Shown here: one piece after another, positions 50,377-59,602 of the stretch | Layout: every line of letters begins with the position of its first letter | How positions within the stretch are numbered: the stretch's first letter is position 1 | Made by a program: the position numbers and the translations under genes | Assembly (NCBI GenBank): GCA_016296505.1 | Contig: JAEDJD010000003.1 | Location: forward strand, 1 to 64,000 | DNA length: 64,000 nt | Reading direction: 5' to 3' | From: Oscillospiraceae bacterium | GTDB taxonomy: Bacteria > Bacillota > Clostridia > Oscillospirales > Ruminococcaceae | Notes under the pieces: generated by a model | What the model was told of the DNA's origin: nothing | Seen by the model: the letters and a program-made list of their open reading frames with translations, nothing else | Databases searched by the model: none

Positions 50377-51708
50377 GTGTTCAAAACGCTCAAGACCGCT
50401 TGGGGTATCCCCGAGATCCGAAAGAAGATTTTGTTCACTCTGTTCATCATTATGATTTTCCGACTGGGATCCGTTCTGACGGTTCCGTTCCTTGATACCA
50501 GCATCGTGTCCGCATGGATGGAGGAAAAGGCAAGCAACGGTAACTTCCTTGAATACCTCAATATCCTCTCCGGCGGCGCGCTCGCAAAGGCGACCATGTT
50601 CTCACTCGGTGTTACGCCGTATATCAATGCAAGCATCATCATTCAGCTTCTGACCTACGCGCTCCCACCGCTGGAAAGACTTCAGCAGGAGGGCGAGGAC
50701 GGCAGAAAGAAACTCAATCGGATTACTTCGATTGTAGCGTTTGGTCTTTCTACGTTCATGGCAGTCGCTTACTATCTGACGCTCAAGAATATGAAGAGCG
50801 ATGGCGTCTCTGCTGTCAAGTATACAGAAGGCGGCACCGGAATCTTTGCGATGTTCGTTATCATTCTGTCCTTTATGGCTGGTGCTTCGCTGGTCATCTG
50901 GATGGGCAACCGTATCAATGAAAAGGGTATCGGCAACGGCGTTTCTATGATCCTCTTTGCAGGTATCGTCGCTCGTATTCCGGTTGATATTGGTACGCTC
51001 GGCGGACTCGTTCTTGAAAATCCGAATGAGTATTTCATTAAGGTCGTCATCTATCTCCTGATCTTCGTTGCAATGGTTGTCGGTATCGTCTTTATGAACG
51101 AATCTGAACGCCGTATCCCTGTACAGTACGCAAAACGCGTTGTCGGCAGAAAGCAGTATGGTGGTCAGAGCACCCACATTCCGATTAAAATCTGTATGTC
51201 TGGTGTTATGCCGATCATCTTCGCAATGAGCTTTATGTCGCTGCCGTCTATGTGCACGATCTTCAAAGAGCCGGATCGCGCCGCGACTGAGGGTTGGGAA
51301 AAGTTCTATGCTGGTTTCGTTGACTTCTTCTCGACAAGAAGCTATTCTTATGCAATTCTCTATTTTATCCTGATTATCCTGTTCAACTATTTTTATGTTG
51401 CAATTCAGTACAATCCGGTTGAAATGGCGAATAATCTCCGTCAGTCCAATGGCGGTATTCCCGGTATCCGTCCCGGAAAGCCTACCTCTGATTACATTCA
51501 GAGAGTACTCAGCAAGATCTCGCTGGTTGGCGCGGTCTTCCTTGGCGTTGTCGCTGTCTTCCCGATCATCTTCCTGAATATCACCAAAATCGACGTTTCC
51601 TCGATGGGCGGTACTTCAATCCTGATCGTTGTCAGTGTTGCGATTGAGACGGTTCGCACGTTGGAATCCCAGTTGATGATGAATCATCATAAGGGCTTCC
51701 TCGGTTAA
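50377..51708 (+). CDS. secY: Protein translocase subunit SecY
   Basis: This 443-residue protein has ten transmembrane helices, with the S-I-I-I-Q-L-L-T plug/TM2 region, the G-N-G-V-S-M-I-L loop, the R-V-V-G-R-K-Q-Y-G-G-Q-S-T-H cytoplasmic loop and the C-terminal Q-L-M-M-N-H-H. It forms the SecYEG export channel. The start is GTG, with GAGGTGA in the end of rplO. Confidence 0.97.
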   Translation: MFKTLKTAWGIPEIRKKILFTLFIIMIFRLGSVLTVPFLDTSIVSAWMEEKASNGNFLEYLNILSGGALAKATMFSLGVTPYINASIIIQLLTYALPPLERLQQEGEDGRKKLNRITSIVAFGLSTFMAVAYYLTLKNMKSDGVSAVKYTEGGTGIFAMFVIILSFMAGASLVIWMGNRINEKGIGNGVSMILFAGIVARIPVDIGTLGGLVLENPNEYFIKVVIYLLIFVAMVVGIVFMNESERRIPVQYAKRVVGRKQYGGQSTHIPIKICMSGVMPIIFAMSFMSLPSMCTIFKEPDRAATEGWEKFYAGFVDFFSTRSYSYAILYFILIILFNYFYVAIQYNPVEMANNLRQSNGGIPGIRPGKPTSDYIQRVLSKISLVGAVFLGVVAVFPIIFLNITKIDVSSMGGTSILIVVSVAIETVRTLESQLMMNHHKGFLG

Positions 51709-51734
51709 TTGAAACTTTATAAGGAGGCTGCTAT

Positions 51735-52373
51735 ATGAATCTCATTCTTTTGGGTGCGCCCGGTGCCGGTAAAGGTACACAGGCTGAAGCAATCTCCGCA
51801 AAGCTCGGCATTCCGCAGATTTCTACTGGCAATATGCTTCGTGAAGCCGTCAAGAACGGTACGGAGCTTGGTTTGCGTGCGAAAGCTGCTATGGACAGCG
51901 GTGCGCTGGTCTCTGACGATATCGTGATCGGTATTCTGAAAGACCGCATCGCTGAGCCCGATGCGAAAAACGGTTATATCCTCGATGGGTTCCCGCGTAC
52001 CGTTGCACAGGCTGAAGCGCTCGATCAGATGGGCGTTCAGATCGACAAGGTGCTTGAGATTCATGTCGAGAACGACCGGATTATTGCGAGAATGTCCGGC
52101 AGACGCGTTTGCGAAAAATGCGGTGCTTCCTATCATATCGAGTATAAGCCAACAAAGCAGGAGGGTATCTGCGATCTGTGCGGCGGCAATGCTGTACAAC
52201 GTGCCGATGACGCTCCGGAGACAGTTCTTTCCAGACTTGAGGTTTATGCGGAAAAAACTGCTCCGCTGAAGGATTATTACTCGAAAACCGGCAAGCTCGT
52301 CACGGTTGAAGGCCAGAACGAGGTTGCTGAAACTACAAAGCTTGTTTTCGATGCGCTCGGTATCAACGGCTGA
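51735..52373 (+). CDS. adk: Adenylate kinase
   Basis: This 212-residue protein has the P-loop G-A-P-G-A-G-K-G-T and D-G-F-P-R-T, with a long lid carrying four Cys (C-E-K-C ... C-D-L-C) that binds zinc, typical of Gram-positive enzymes. It interconverts AMP + ATP with 2 ADP. GGAGG precedes the ATG. Confidence 0.98.
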   Translation: MNLILLGAPGAGKGTQAEAISAKLGIPQISTGNMLREAVKNGTELGLRAKAAMDSGALVSDDIVIGILKDRIAEPDAKNGYILDGFPRTVAQAEALDQMGVQIDKVLEIHVENDRIIARMSGRRVCEKCGASYHIEYKPTKQEGICDLCGGNAVQRADDAPETVLSRLEVYAEKTAPLKDYYSKTGKLVTVEGQNEVAETTKLVFDALGING

Positions 52374-52387
52374 GTCAGAGGCGCTGT

Positions 52388-53134
52388 ATGGTTTCTATCA
52401 AAAGCAAATCTGATATCGAAAAGATGCTTGAAGCCGGTAAGATTGCCGCTGAAGCCCTCAATACGGTTGAGGCGAAGCTGCGTCCCGGTATGACAACAAA
52501 GGATATTGATAATCTTGTCTATCAGGTAATCACTTCACACGGCGCTACACCGAATTTTCTAGGATTGTATGGGTTTCCTGCAAGCGCCTGTGTATCGGTC
52601 AATGAAGAAGTGATCCACGGAATCCCCGGTAATCGGAGACTCAATGACGGTGATATCGTCAGCGTCGATCTGGGCGCTTGCTATAAGGGCTGGAATAGCG
52701 ATACTTGCTTTACGTTTCCTGTCGGAAGCGTGAAGCCGGATGTTCAGGCTCTTCTGGAAGCGACAAACGCATCCCTCTATGAGGCGATCGCGGCTGCTCA
52801 GGTCGGTGCGCGGCTGGGTGATATTTCCCATACTGTTGAGGACTATTGCCGTTCCAGAGGCTACGGTATCGTACAGAATTACTGCGGTCATGGAATTGGA
52901 AAAGAGGTTCACGAGGATCCGGAAGTTCCCAACCACGGCAGAGCCGGACACGGTATGCGCCTTGTGGAAGGAATGACGCTCTGCATTGAACCGATGATCA
53001 ATATGCAGGGGGACGGTGTGCATACAATGCCGAACAAATGGACCGTTGTAACTGATAACGGCTCTGTGTCCGCGCATTTTGAGCATATGATCCTCATTAC
53101 TGCAAATGGTCCAGTGATTATGACAAAGCGGTGA
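52388..53134 (+). CDS. map: Type I methionine aminopeptidase
   Basis: This 248-residue pita-bread metallopeptidase has metal ligands in V-S-V-D-L-G-A, W-N-S-D-T-C, H-G-I-G, and two Glu residues in C-I-E-P-M and H-F-E-H-M. It removes the initiator Met from nascent proteins. It lies 14 nt after adk, as in Bacillus. Confidence 0.97.
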   Translation: MVSIKSKSDIEKMLEAGKIAAEALNTVEAKLRPGMTTKDIDNLVYQVITSHGATPNFLGLYGFPASACVSVNEEVIHGIPGNRRLNDGDIVSVDLGACYKGWNSDTCFTFPVGSVKPDVQALLEATNASLYEAIAAAQVGARLGDISHTVEDYCRSRGYGIVQNYCGHGIGKEVHEDPEVPNHGRAGHGMRLVEGMTLCIEPMINMQGDGVHTMPNKWTVVTDNGSVSAHFEHMILITANGPVIMTKR

Positions 53135-53139
53135 CGCCA

Positions 53140-53460
53140 ATGCAGAGAAATATCTGTCGTCCCGGAATGATTGTGCTTGCGACCGCAGGCAGAGAAGCCG
53201 GTAGATTCTTTGTTGTCGCTGCGCTGGACGGTGCAGAACTGCTGCTCGCAGACGGAAAACACAGGTCGCTTCAAAATCCAAAGCGAAAAAATCCCGCACA
53301 CGTTCAGGCTACAAAGCAGACGCTTTCCTTGGATGGACTTACGGATAAGGCGCTGCGAGCAGTTCTGAATCCCATGAACGAAAAAGCGAAACGTCCGCTT
53401 TCTAAACAAAATCAAATCCGCAAGGAGGTCATCGACGATGTCGAAACAGGATGTAATTGA
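53140..53460 (+). CDS. KOW-domain RNA-binding protein
   Basis: This protein of about 106 residues opens with a KOW-like barrel (P-G-M-I-V-L-A-T-A-G-R-E-A-G-R-F-F-V-V, then L-L-A-D-G-K-H-R), resembling the L14e/L27e RNA-binding fold. A basic helical tail follows. Such proteins sit between map and infA in many Firmicutes and probably bind rRNA; their exact role is unproven. The ATG at 53140 has a GGTGA site overlapping the map stop; a GTG at 53131 is an alternative. It overlaps infA by 23 nt. Confidence 0.85.
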   Translation: MQRNICRPGMIVLATAGREAGRFFVVAALDGAELLLADGKHRSLQNPKRKNPAHVQATKQTLSLDGLTDKALRAVLNPMNEKAKRPLSKQNQIRKEVIDDVETGCN

Positions 53461-53656
53461 AGTAGAAGGCGTGGTCATTGATGCCCTGCCGAATGCAATG
53501 TTCAAGGTTGAGCTGAGTAACAGCCATGTAATCCTTGCACACATTTCCGGCAAGCTGAGAACGAACTATATCCGAATCGTCCCCGGTGACCACGTTACAG
53601 TCGAGATGTCGCCCTACGATCTGACAAAGGGCAGAATCACCTGGCGTTCTAAGTAA
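53438..53656 (+). CDS. infA: Translation initiation factor IF-1
   Basis: This 72-residue OB-fold protein has V-I-E-V-E-G-V-V, L-S-N-S-H-V-I-L-A-H-I-S-G-K-L-R and P-Y-D-L-T-K-G-R-I-T-W-R. GGAGGTC precedes the ATG. IF-1 occupies the A site during initiation. Confidence 0.97.
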   Translation: MSKQDVIEVEGVVIDALPNAMFKVELSNSHVILAHISGKLRTNYIRIVPGDHVTVEMSPYDLTKGRITWRSK

Positions 53657-53691
53657 TCGCTTGGAACGCTGAAGAGAAGGAGGTATTTCCA

Positions 53692-53805
53692 ATGAAAGTC
53701 AGACCTTCCGTAAAGCCCATTTGCGAAAAGTGCAAGGTCATTAAGCGCAAGGGCAAAGTCATGATCATTTGTGAAAACCCGAAGCATAAGCAGCGTCAGG
53801 GCTGA
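53692..53805 (+). CDS. rpmJ: 50S ribosomal protein L36
   Basis: This 37-residue protein is M-K-V-R-P-S-V-K-P-I-C-E-K-C-K-V at the start and C-E-N-P-K-H-K-Q-R-Q-G at the end. It is the zinc-binding C+ form with three Cys and a His. It is an easily missed short gene. AGGAGG lies 7 nt before the ATG. Confidence 0.97.
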   Translation: MKVRPSVKPICEKCKVIKRKGKVMIICENPKHKQRQG

Positions 53806-53838
53806 TACCCCTGAGCATTTGGAGGTGTAATTAGGAAT

Positions 53839-54207
53839 ATGGCTAGAATCGCTGGTGTTGACCTCCCGAAGAACAAGCGCGTGGAAATCGGCTTGACATA
53901 TATCTTCGGTATCGGTCGTACGACGGCAACCAAGATCCTGAAGGAAACCGGCATCAATCCGGATATCAGAGTGAAGGATCTTACTGAAACCGATGTCGCA
54001 GCGCTTCGTGCGTACATTGACGAGCATTGCATGGTGGAGGGCGATAAGCGCCGTCAGATTGCAATGGATATCAAGCGTCTCGTTGATATCGGCTGCTATC
54101 GCGGTGTCCGTCACCGCAAGGGTCTGCCCGTCAGAGGACAGCGTACAAAGACCAATGCAAGAACGCGTAAGGGTCCGGCAAAGACCATCGCGAACAAGAA
54201 GAAGTAA
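53839..54207 (+). CDS. rpsM: 30S ribosomal protein S13
   Basis: This 122-residue protein has A-R-I-A-G-V-D-L-P-K-N-K-R, the helix-two-turn-helix region and the C-terminal R-G-Q-R-T-K-T-N-A-R-T-R-K-G. GGAGGTG precedes it. Confidence 0.97.
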   Translation: MARIAGVDLPKNKRVEIGLTYIFGIGRTTATKILKETGINPDIRVKDLTETDVAALRAYIDEHCMVEGDKRRQIAMDIKRLVDIGCYRGVRHRKGLPVRGQRTKTNARTRKGPAKTIANKKK

Positions 54208-54221
54208 GGAGGGACTGTATC

Positions 54222-54623
54222 TTGGCACAGCAGAAGAAAAAGGTAACCACGATCAGACGCCGCAGAGAGCGTAAGAACATCGAAAACGGCGCGGTGCATA
54301 TTCAGTCCACGTTTAACAACACCATCGTGACCATCACCGATACGCAGGGCAATGCGATTTCGTGGGCATCCGCAGGCGAGCTTGGTTTCCGTGGTTCCAA
54401 AAAGTCCACACCGTTCGCTGCACAGTCCGCAGCAGAAACTGCTGCAAGAGCAGCAATGGAGCATGGTCTGAAGACTGTTGAGGTTTATGTCAATGGTCCC
54501 GGCTCCGGCAGAGAGGCAGCAATCCGTGCGCTCCAGACTGTCGGTCTTGAGGTGCGTATGATTAAGGACGTTACCCCGATTCCGCACAACGGCTGCCGTC
54601 CTCCGAAGAGAAGACGCGTATAA
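54222..54623 (+). CDS. rpsK: 30S ribosomal protein S11
   Basis: This 133-residue protein has A-H-I-Q-S-T-F-N-N-T-I-V-T and P-H-N-G-C-R-P-P-K-R-R-R-V at the end. The start is TTG with AAGGAGGG upstream. Confidence 0.96.
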   Translation: MAQQKKKVTTIRRRRERKNIENGAVHIQSTFNNTIVTITDTQGNAISWASAGELGFRGSKKSTPFAAQSAAETAARAAMEHGLKTVEVYVNGPGSGREAAIRALQTVGLEVRMIKDVTPIPHNGCRPPKRRRV

Positions 54624-54642
54624 TTATTGGAGGTGAACGAAT

Positions 54643-55242
54643 ATGGCAGTACAGAAAGAACCGATTCTGAAGAAGTGCAGAAGCCTCGGAATCAGCCCCG
54701 GCGTTATGGGCGTTTCTAAGAAGGAGTCTAACCGCTTCAAGAATGCAAATAACCGCAAGAAGGTTTCTGAATATGGTCTCCAGCTCAAGGAGAAGCAGAA
54801 GCTGAAGTTTATTTACGGAATGCTCGAAAAGCAGTTCTATCACTATTTCGAGATTGCTTCCAAGATGGAAGGCAAGACCGGTGATAACCTCATTACCTGC
54901 CTCGAATCCAGACTGGACAATGTTGTTTTCCGTATGGGTCTTGCACTGACCAGACGTGAGGCAAGACAGCTCGTTGCACACGCACATTATACCGTAAATG
55001 GTAAGAAGGTTAATATTCCTTCCTATCGTGTCAAGGTTGGCGATGTGATCGCACTGCGCGAGAAGGATAGAACTTCTGATAAGTTTAAGGCAACCGTTGA
55101 GGCGACTGCTGACAGAGTTGTTCCGCTTTGGCTCGAAGCTAAGAAGGACGATTTCTCTGCAACTGTTGTCCGTATGCCTTCTGCAGACGATATCGAGTAC
55201 GAAGCACAAACGCACCTCATCGTTGAGTTGTACTCCAAGTAA
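54643..55242 (+). CDS. rpsD: 30S ribosomal protein S4
   Basis: This 199-residue protein has an S4 domain (L-E-S-R-L-D-N-V-V-F-R-M-G, H-Y-T-V-N-G-K-K-V-N-I-P-S). The N-terminal zinc-finger Cys cluster found in some S4 proteins is absent (C- form). It sits in the alpha operon, unlike Bacillus, where rpsD is elsewhere. Confidence 0.96.
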   Translation: MAVQKEPILKKCRSLGISPGVMGVSKKESNRFKNANNRKKVSEYGLQLKEKQKLKFIYGMLEKQFYHYFEIASKMEGKTGDNLITCLESRLDNVVFRMGLALTRREARQLVAHAHYTVNGKKVNIPSYRVKVGDVIALREKDRTSDKFKATVEATADRVVPLWLEAKKDDFSATVVRMPSADDIEYEAQTHLIVELYSK

Positions 55243-55320
55243 TCTTGGGATAATCCCTGAGCGGCTGTTGAGCGTTTGCTCCAGCTGTACAACAACTGAA
55301 TGCACAACAGGAGGGTATTT

Positions 55321-56277
55321 ATGCTGAAAATGGAAAAGCCGGAAATTGAGACAAAAGAACTCCACGCTGACGGTAAGTACGGCAAGTTTGAAGTCCGGCC
55401 GCTGCCGCGTGGCTACGGCATCACGATCGGTAACAGTCTCAGAAGAATTCTGCTCTCCTCTCTGCCCGGTGTGGCAGTTTATGCTGTCAAGATTGACGGT
55501 GTTCATCACGAGCTCTCAACCATCCCCGGTGTCAAGGAGGATGTTACAGAAATCATCCTTGCAATCAAAGGTCTGACCGCTAAGCTCTATGGCGATGGTC
55601 CTAAGACGATTTATATTGACGCCCAGGGTGAATGTGAGGTCACCGCTGCTGATATCCGCACGGATTCTGAAGTCGAGATTCTCCCGCCGTTCCCGCATAT
55701 TGCAACGATCGGTAAGGGCGCAAAGCTCGAAATGCAGATCATGCTCGATCGCGGCAGAGGTTATGTTTCCGCAGAGCGCAATAAGCAGACCAGACAAAAT
55801 CTGCCGCTTGATGTGATTACTGTGGATAGTATCTACACCCCGGTCTTGAAGGTGAATTATAAGGTCGAGGATACAAGACTCGGTCAGGTCACTGACTACG
55901 ATAAGTTGACCATTGAAGTTTGGACCGATGGTACAGTCGGTGCGAACGACGCACTCTCTCAGGCTGCAAGCCTGCTGACAGAGTATCTCCAACTGTTCGT
56001 CAACCTCTCGGATGAGAAGGCTTCGGAGCCTGTTCTTCAGGATACCACCGACGGCGGACAGGAGAAAAAGCTTGAGACGACAATCGAAGAGCTTGATCTG
56101 TCGGTTCGTTCGTTTAATTGCCTGAAGCGTGCCGGTATCAACACAGTCGCCGACCTCATCAGCCGGTCTGAGGACGAAATGATGAAGGTCAGAAACCTCG
56201 GCAGAAAATCGTTTGATGAGGTCAAGGAGAAACTCCAGTCTCTCGGCTTTGACCTTTCCTCGGATGACAATGACTAA
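55321..56277 (+). CDS. rpoA: RNA polymerase alpha subunit
   Basis: This 318-residue protein has an N-terminal dimerisation domain (P-L-P-R-G-Y-G-I-T-I-G-N-S-L-R-R-I-L-L) and a linker near residue 235. The alpha-CTD follows (L-N-C-L-K-R-type as F-N-C-L-K-R-A-G-I-N-T-V, N-L-G-R-K-S). The ATG at 55321 follows GGAGGG. The 78-nt gap after rpsD has no gene. Confidence 0.98.
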   Translation: MLKMEKPEIETKELHADGKYGKFEVRPLPRGYGITIGNSLRRILLSSLPGVAVYAVKIDGVHHELSTIPGVKEDVTEIILAIKGLTAKLYGDGPKTIYIDAQGECEVTAADIRTDSEVEILPPFPHIATIGKGAKLEMQIMLDRGRGYVSAERNKQTRQNLPLDVITVDSIYTPVLKVNYKVEDTRLGQVTDYDKLTIEVWTDGTVGANDALSQAASLLTEYLQLFVNLSDEKASEPVLQDTTDGGQEKKLETTIEELDLSVRSFNCLKRAGINTVADLISRSEDEMMKVRNLGRKSFDEVKEKLQSLGFDLSSDDND

Positions 56278-56335
56278 TTCCCGATTTCAGAGTTCTTTCG
56301 GATTTCTGAATGGATTTACAAAGGAGTGAAACACA

Positions 56336-56698
56336 ATGGCGGGTTCCAGAAAGCTCGGCAGAGCCACGGATCACAGAAAGGCTATGCTTCGCGGCATGGT
56401 GACCTATCTGCTTGAAAACGGTCAGATCGAAACAACCGAGACCAGAGCGAAAGAAGTTCGCTCGATGGCAGAGAAGATGATCACCATTGCGAAGGGGATC
56501 TCCGGCAACGATACCGCTGCGGATCTTCACCTGAAGCGTCAGGTTTTTGCTTATGTGACCAAGGAGAGCGTCGCAAAGAAGCTCTTCGATGAAATTGCAC
56601 CGCGCTATTCAGAGCGTAACGGCGGTTATACGAGTATGGTTAAGATTGGTCCGCGTCGCGGAGATGCGGCTGAAATGGCGATCATTAAGCTTGTATAA
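56336..56698 (+). CDS. rplQ: 50S ribosomal protein L17
   Basis: This 120-residue protein has K-L-G-R-A-T-D-H-R-K-A-M-L-R, I-E-T-T-E-T-R-A-K-E-V-R and the G-G-Y-T-S-M-V-K motif. It is the last gene of the cluster, and a strong terminator follows. Confidence 0.97.
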   Translation: MAGSRKLGRATDHRKAMLRGMVTYLLENGQIETTETRAKEVRSMAEKMITIAKGISGNDTAADLHLKRQVFAYVTKESVAKKLFDEIAPRYSERNGGYTSMVKIGPRRGDAAEMAIIKLV

Positions 56699-56712
56699 TT
56701 TCTTTTGCATGG

Positions 56713-56743
56713 AAAAGCACCCTGCTTGCGGGGTGCTTTTTAT
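56713..56743 (+). terminator. Terminator of the ribosomal cluster
   Basis: A perfect 10-bp stem (56713-56722 with 56731-56740) is followed by T residues. Confidence 0.92.
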
Positions 56744-56855
56744 TTGCATATTTTTTGTTGTCGGTTCATAGACTATGACAGCTCGGAATTCTATACAAAA
56801 CCAAGAATACGCGTATCGGCAGAATGTGCAGATTCATGAAGTTTAGGTCGCCGCC

Positions 56856-56885
56856 TTGCATTCTGCTCTGAAAAACGTGTATAAT
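56856..56885 (+). promoter_or_regulatory. Promoter of the M23 peptidase gene
   Basis: TTGCAT (56856-56861), an 18-bp spacer and TATAAT (56880-56885) lie 46 bp before the start codon. Confidence 0.75.
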
Positions 56886-56931
56886 ATACCAGTAAAGTAT
56901 GATACGTTTCGGTTTATGAGGAGGGGTATTT

Positions 56932-58590
56932 TTGCGGCAGGGGACTGTGAAATTCGTCTTGACGCGGCTCGGCTGCTGCGGAAAATTTGTACTGTTTTGG
57001 CTGCTGCGCCTGATTGGGCTTGCGCTTTGGGGTATTCTGATGGTTGCGGTCGAAATTTTCGGCGTATTGCTGCGCGGATTGGCGTATGGCGCGGATATGG
57101 TGGCTGCATGGGTTCGTGAACGCCATCAGAATGCTGTAAACGCAGCGAGAGCATATCGTATGCCATCAGATTCACGTTTTCAATCAATCCTGCGGATGAC
57201 GCGCGAGATTTTGTTCGGACGGCAGGGGATGCTGCTGGTACTGTTTCGCTATTCCGTTCCCGTGATGAGCTGTCTGATCCTGTTTGGCGTTGTGCGGCAG
57301 TTTCAGAATCGACAATATGGCATTGCGGTTGCCGTTGACGGAAATGCGATGGGAATGATTGAGGAAGAGGCAGATTATTTTGCCGCAGAGGAGCTTGTCC
57401 GCGAACGGCTTTCCGGCTCGGAGACAGCGCAGGATATATCGTTTCAACGTAGTTTTCAGCTGAGGCAATACGATGGCAGTGAAAAAATGCTGTCTGCTGG
57501 CGAGCTTGCTGATAAAATGCTTGAACAGGCGGATATTGCGCTGACTGAAGCATATGGCGTGTATGTCAGCGGTGAATTTCAGGGCGCTGTTTCGGATACG
57601 CACCCGATTGAAGCAGCGTTGGCTCGGCTGCTGGGTACGGTCAGCGATCAGTACGGCGGCGCTGTGGAGGAAGTGAAATTTGCAGATACCATTACCTATG
57701 AAAAGGGGTTGTATCCGGAGGATAGCCTCATCGCACCGCAAAAACTTGCCAATCAGTTCACCGCTTCGGAGCATTCTACACGCAATTATATCGCTGGAAG
57801 AAATGACACGATTTATTCGATTGCGGAACGATTTTCAACAACACCAGCCGAATTGCGCAGATTGAATTCAAATCTGCCGGAGGTGATGTCGCTTGCGCAG
57901 CGTGTGAAGGTGCCGATTGTCAAGCGACGTCTGCCTGTCATCTGTACAAAAAAGTCGTTGGTTCTGACGTTTCAGGACTATCAGACCGTCCGGACGGAAA
58001 CCAATTCTCTGCCGCAAGGTCAGGAGGAGCTTATCCGGCGCGGCGTCATGGGTGAAAAAGAGTGTCAGGTTTTGATTACCTATACGGACGGCGTTGAAAC
58101 GTCGCGCAAAGAGCTTTCCGCGATTCAGAAGGTTGCGCCGGTTGACGCGGAAATTGCAGTCGGGACGCTTACTGCACAGCCATACAGCACTGATACCGTA
58201 GTTGACGGCAATGGAAAGTATATATGGCCTGTGGATGGCGGAAAGATTACCGATTTATTCGGCGGAGAACGTGAGCACGGCGGATTGGATATCGGCGCGG
58301 CGGAATATTCAGAAATATATGCGGTAGATCATGGTACGGTTCTCTATGCAGGCAGTGAAGATGGATACGGCAATTTTGTGCTGATTCAGCATGATGACGG
58401 CTTTTATACGCTTTATGCGCATTGCGTGGAACTGCTTACGGAGACTGACGCGAAGGTTCGCCGCGGTGACGTCATCGCGCTTGTCGGCAATACCGGTGAT
58501 TCGACAGGCGCACATCTGCATTTTGAGGTGCGCGATCCGAATGGTGTACGCTTGAATCCAGCACTGTATCTTCGCGTCAATGCCGATTGA
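56932..58590 (+). CDS. Membrane-anchored M23 endopeptidase with LysM and G5 domains
   Basis: This 552-residue protein has hydrophobic segments at about 15-50 and 95-120, a coiled region, and a LysM domain (about 283-330: Y-I-A-G-R-N-D-T-I-Y-S-I-A-E-R-F). A G5 domain (about 340-420) follows, then a C-terminal peptidase M23 domain (about 440-545). The zinc ligands are present: H-x-x-x-D-I and H-L-H-F. M23 enzymes cut peptidoglycan stem or cross-bridge peptides; LysM and G5 bind glycan strands, so the enzyme should work at the outer face of the membrane. The start is TTG with GAGGAGGGG upstream. Confidence 0.92.
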   Translation: MRQGTVKFVLTRLGCCGKFVLFWLLRLIGLALWGILMVAVEIFGVLLRGLAYGADMVAAWVRERHQNAVNAARAYRMPSDSRFQSILRMTREILFGRQGMLLVLFRYSVPVMSCLILFGVVRQFQNRQYGIAVAVDGNAMGMIEEEADYFAAEELVRERLSGSETAQDISFQRSFQLRQYDGSEKMLSAGELADKMLEQADIALTEAYGVYVSGEFQGAVSDTHPIEAALARLLGTVSDQYGGAVEEVKFADTITYEKGLYPEDSLIAPQKLANQFTASEHSTRNYIAGRNDTIYSIAERFSTTPAELRRLNSNLPEVMSLAQRVKVPIVKRRLPVICTKKSLVLTFQDYQTVRTETNSLPQGQEELIRRGVMGEKECQVLITYTDGVETSRKELSAIQKVAPVDAEIAVGTLTAQPYSTDTVVDGNGKYIWPVDGGKITDLFGGEREHGGLDIGAAEYSEIYAVDHGTVLYAGSEDGYGNFVLIQHDDGFYTLYAHCVELLTETDAKVRRGDVIALVGNTGDSTGAHLHFEVRDPNGVRLNPALYLRVNAD

Positions 58591-58592
58591 AA

Positions 58593-58626
58593 AATGCGTA
58601 TGTTCATGATACTGAACATACGCATT
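58593..58626 (-). terminator. Terminator between the M23 and XRE genes
   Basis: A perfect 14-bp stem (58593-58606 with 58613-58626) has a T run on the minus strand. It serves the XRE gene and probably also blocks read-through from the M23 gene. Confidence 0.85.
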
Positions 58627-58634
58627 GGCTTTGA

Positions 58635-59279
58635 TTATTTTTTGACGGTGGGGCGCAGCCTCGACCAGAGAAATATGATGAGCTGTGCGGGGATGCCAAT
58701 GAAAAATAGCTTCCAGATCAGAATGCCATTGATATAGAACGTCAGAAATAATGCGCCAAGCAGCGACCATACTAAAAATGAGATAATGATATAATTCCAG
58801 CGTGGATTGAACCAGATCGAATTGAATACGAGTACGACAATCGCTGTAATTGGTGCGGCATAGATAAAGAGAAACCTGGAATATTCAAGATCCGGCACGG
58901 CTGCGTCCAGTACAACAAATATCATTGAGGCGATCAGCCAGACCAGCATCACTGCCATTCCTGCAATGACCAGTCGATTCATTTGGGTTTGTTTTTTTGC
59001 AGGCTGTTCATCTATGGAATCGGACGCAGAGGCTTCCTGCGAGATCGTTTGTTTATCTGCACGCTGCTCGGCTGTGAGAAGAAAATCGTCAATCAAAATG
59101 CCATAGAAATCCGCAAGCTGCTTCATGACGGCAAGATCGGGCAGCGATTCGCCGCGCTCCCATTTTGAGACTGCTTTATCAGAATAATGAAGCTGTTCGG
59201 CAAGCTGAACCTGCGTCAGCCCCTTTTCTTTACGCAGTGCAGAAAGGTTGGCTGCGACAATTTGCTTCCAGTGATCCAT
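58635..59279 (-). CDS. XRE-family regulator with C-terminal membrane domain
   Basis: This 214-residue protein has a helix-turn-helix_3 domain (about 8-62: L-R-K-E-K-G-L-T-Q-V-Q-L-A-E-Q-L and D-K-A-V-S-K-W-E-R-G). A Ser/Glu linker follows, then four hydrophobic helices (about 100-205). DNA-binding proteins anchored this way often sense envelope stress or membrane-active compounds, but the signal is unknown. GGAGGTGA precedes the ATG. Confidence 0.9.
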   Translation of the reverse strand: MDHWKQIVAANLSALRKEKGLTQVQLAEQLHYSDKAVSKWERGESLPDLAVMKQLADFYGILIDDFLLTAEQRADKQTISQEASASDSIDEQPAKKQTQMNRLVIAGMAVMLVWLIASMIFVVLDAAVPDLEYSRFLFIYAAPITAIVVLVFNSIWFNPRWNYIIISFLVWSLLGALFLTFYINGILIWKLFFIGIPAQLIIFLWSRLRPTVKK

Positions 59280-59317
59280 GAAATCACCTCCCTTGGGGTT
59301 TCGGTTGTTCTGGTTCT

Positions 59318-59346
59318 ATTATACCATATCGGCGATGGAATTGCAA
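59318..59346 (-). promoter_or_regulatory. Promoter of the XRE gene
   Basis: On the minus strand TTGCAA (59346-59341), a 17-bp spacer and TATAAT (59323-59318). Confidence 0.8.
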
Positions 59347-59602
59347 TGGGAGTCGGCTGAAAAAATATAATTGTATGATACTGTTTATTGTAAATAAAAT
59401 ATCACCGAGATAAAATTTACGTAAATACGACAAAAAGAACAAACTCTCCAGAAAGTAGAGCCGGTAGAATTTATTTTCTTCGCGATTCTCAAAGCAGTTT
59501 CCGATTGATTCAAAGAAATCTCGTGACTTTTTTGTGAAAATCGGTTACAATAAAATCGGCGGTTTTGACCGTACACATATCACCGAAGGAAAGTGAGTCG
59601 TT
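59347..59602. other. AT-rich divergent control region before the second degV
   Basis: No gene is visible. Near the end, GTGACT (59523-59528), a 17-bp spacer and TACAAT (59546-59551) could drive degV, followed by a CGGTTTTGACCG inverted repeat near 59558-59569. The palindrome seen at the first degV is not repeated here. Confidence 0.45.

Noticed and set aside
40816..56698. The ribosomal cluster as a source of novelty
   Set aside because: Gene order and proteins are ordinary for Firmicutes. Only the S3 tail, the upstream RNA and two hairpin gaps are unusual.
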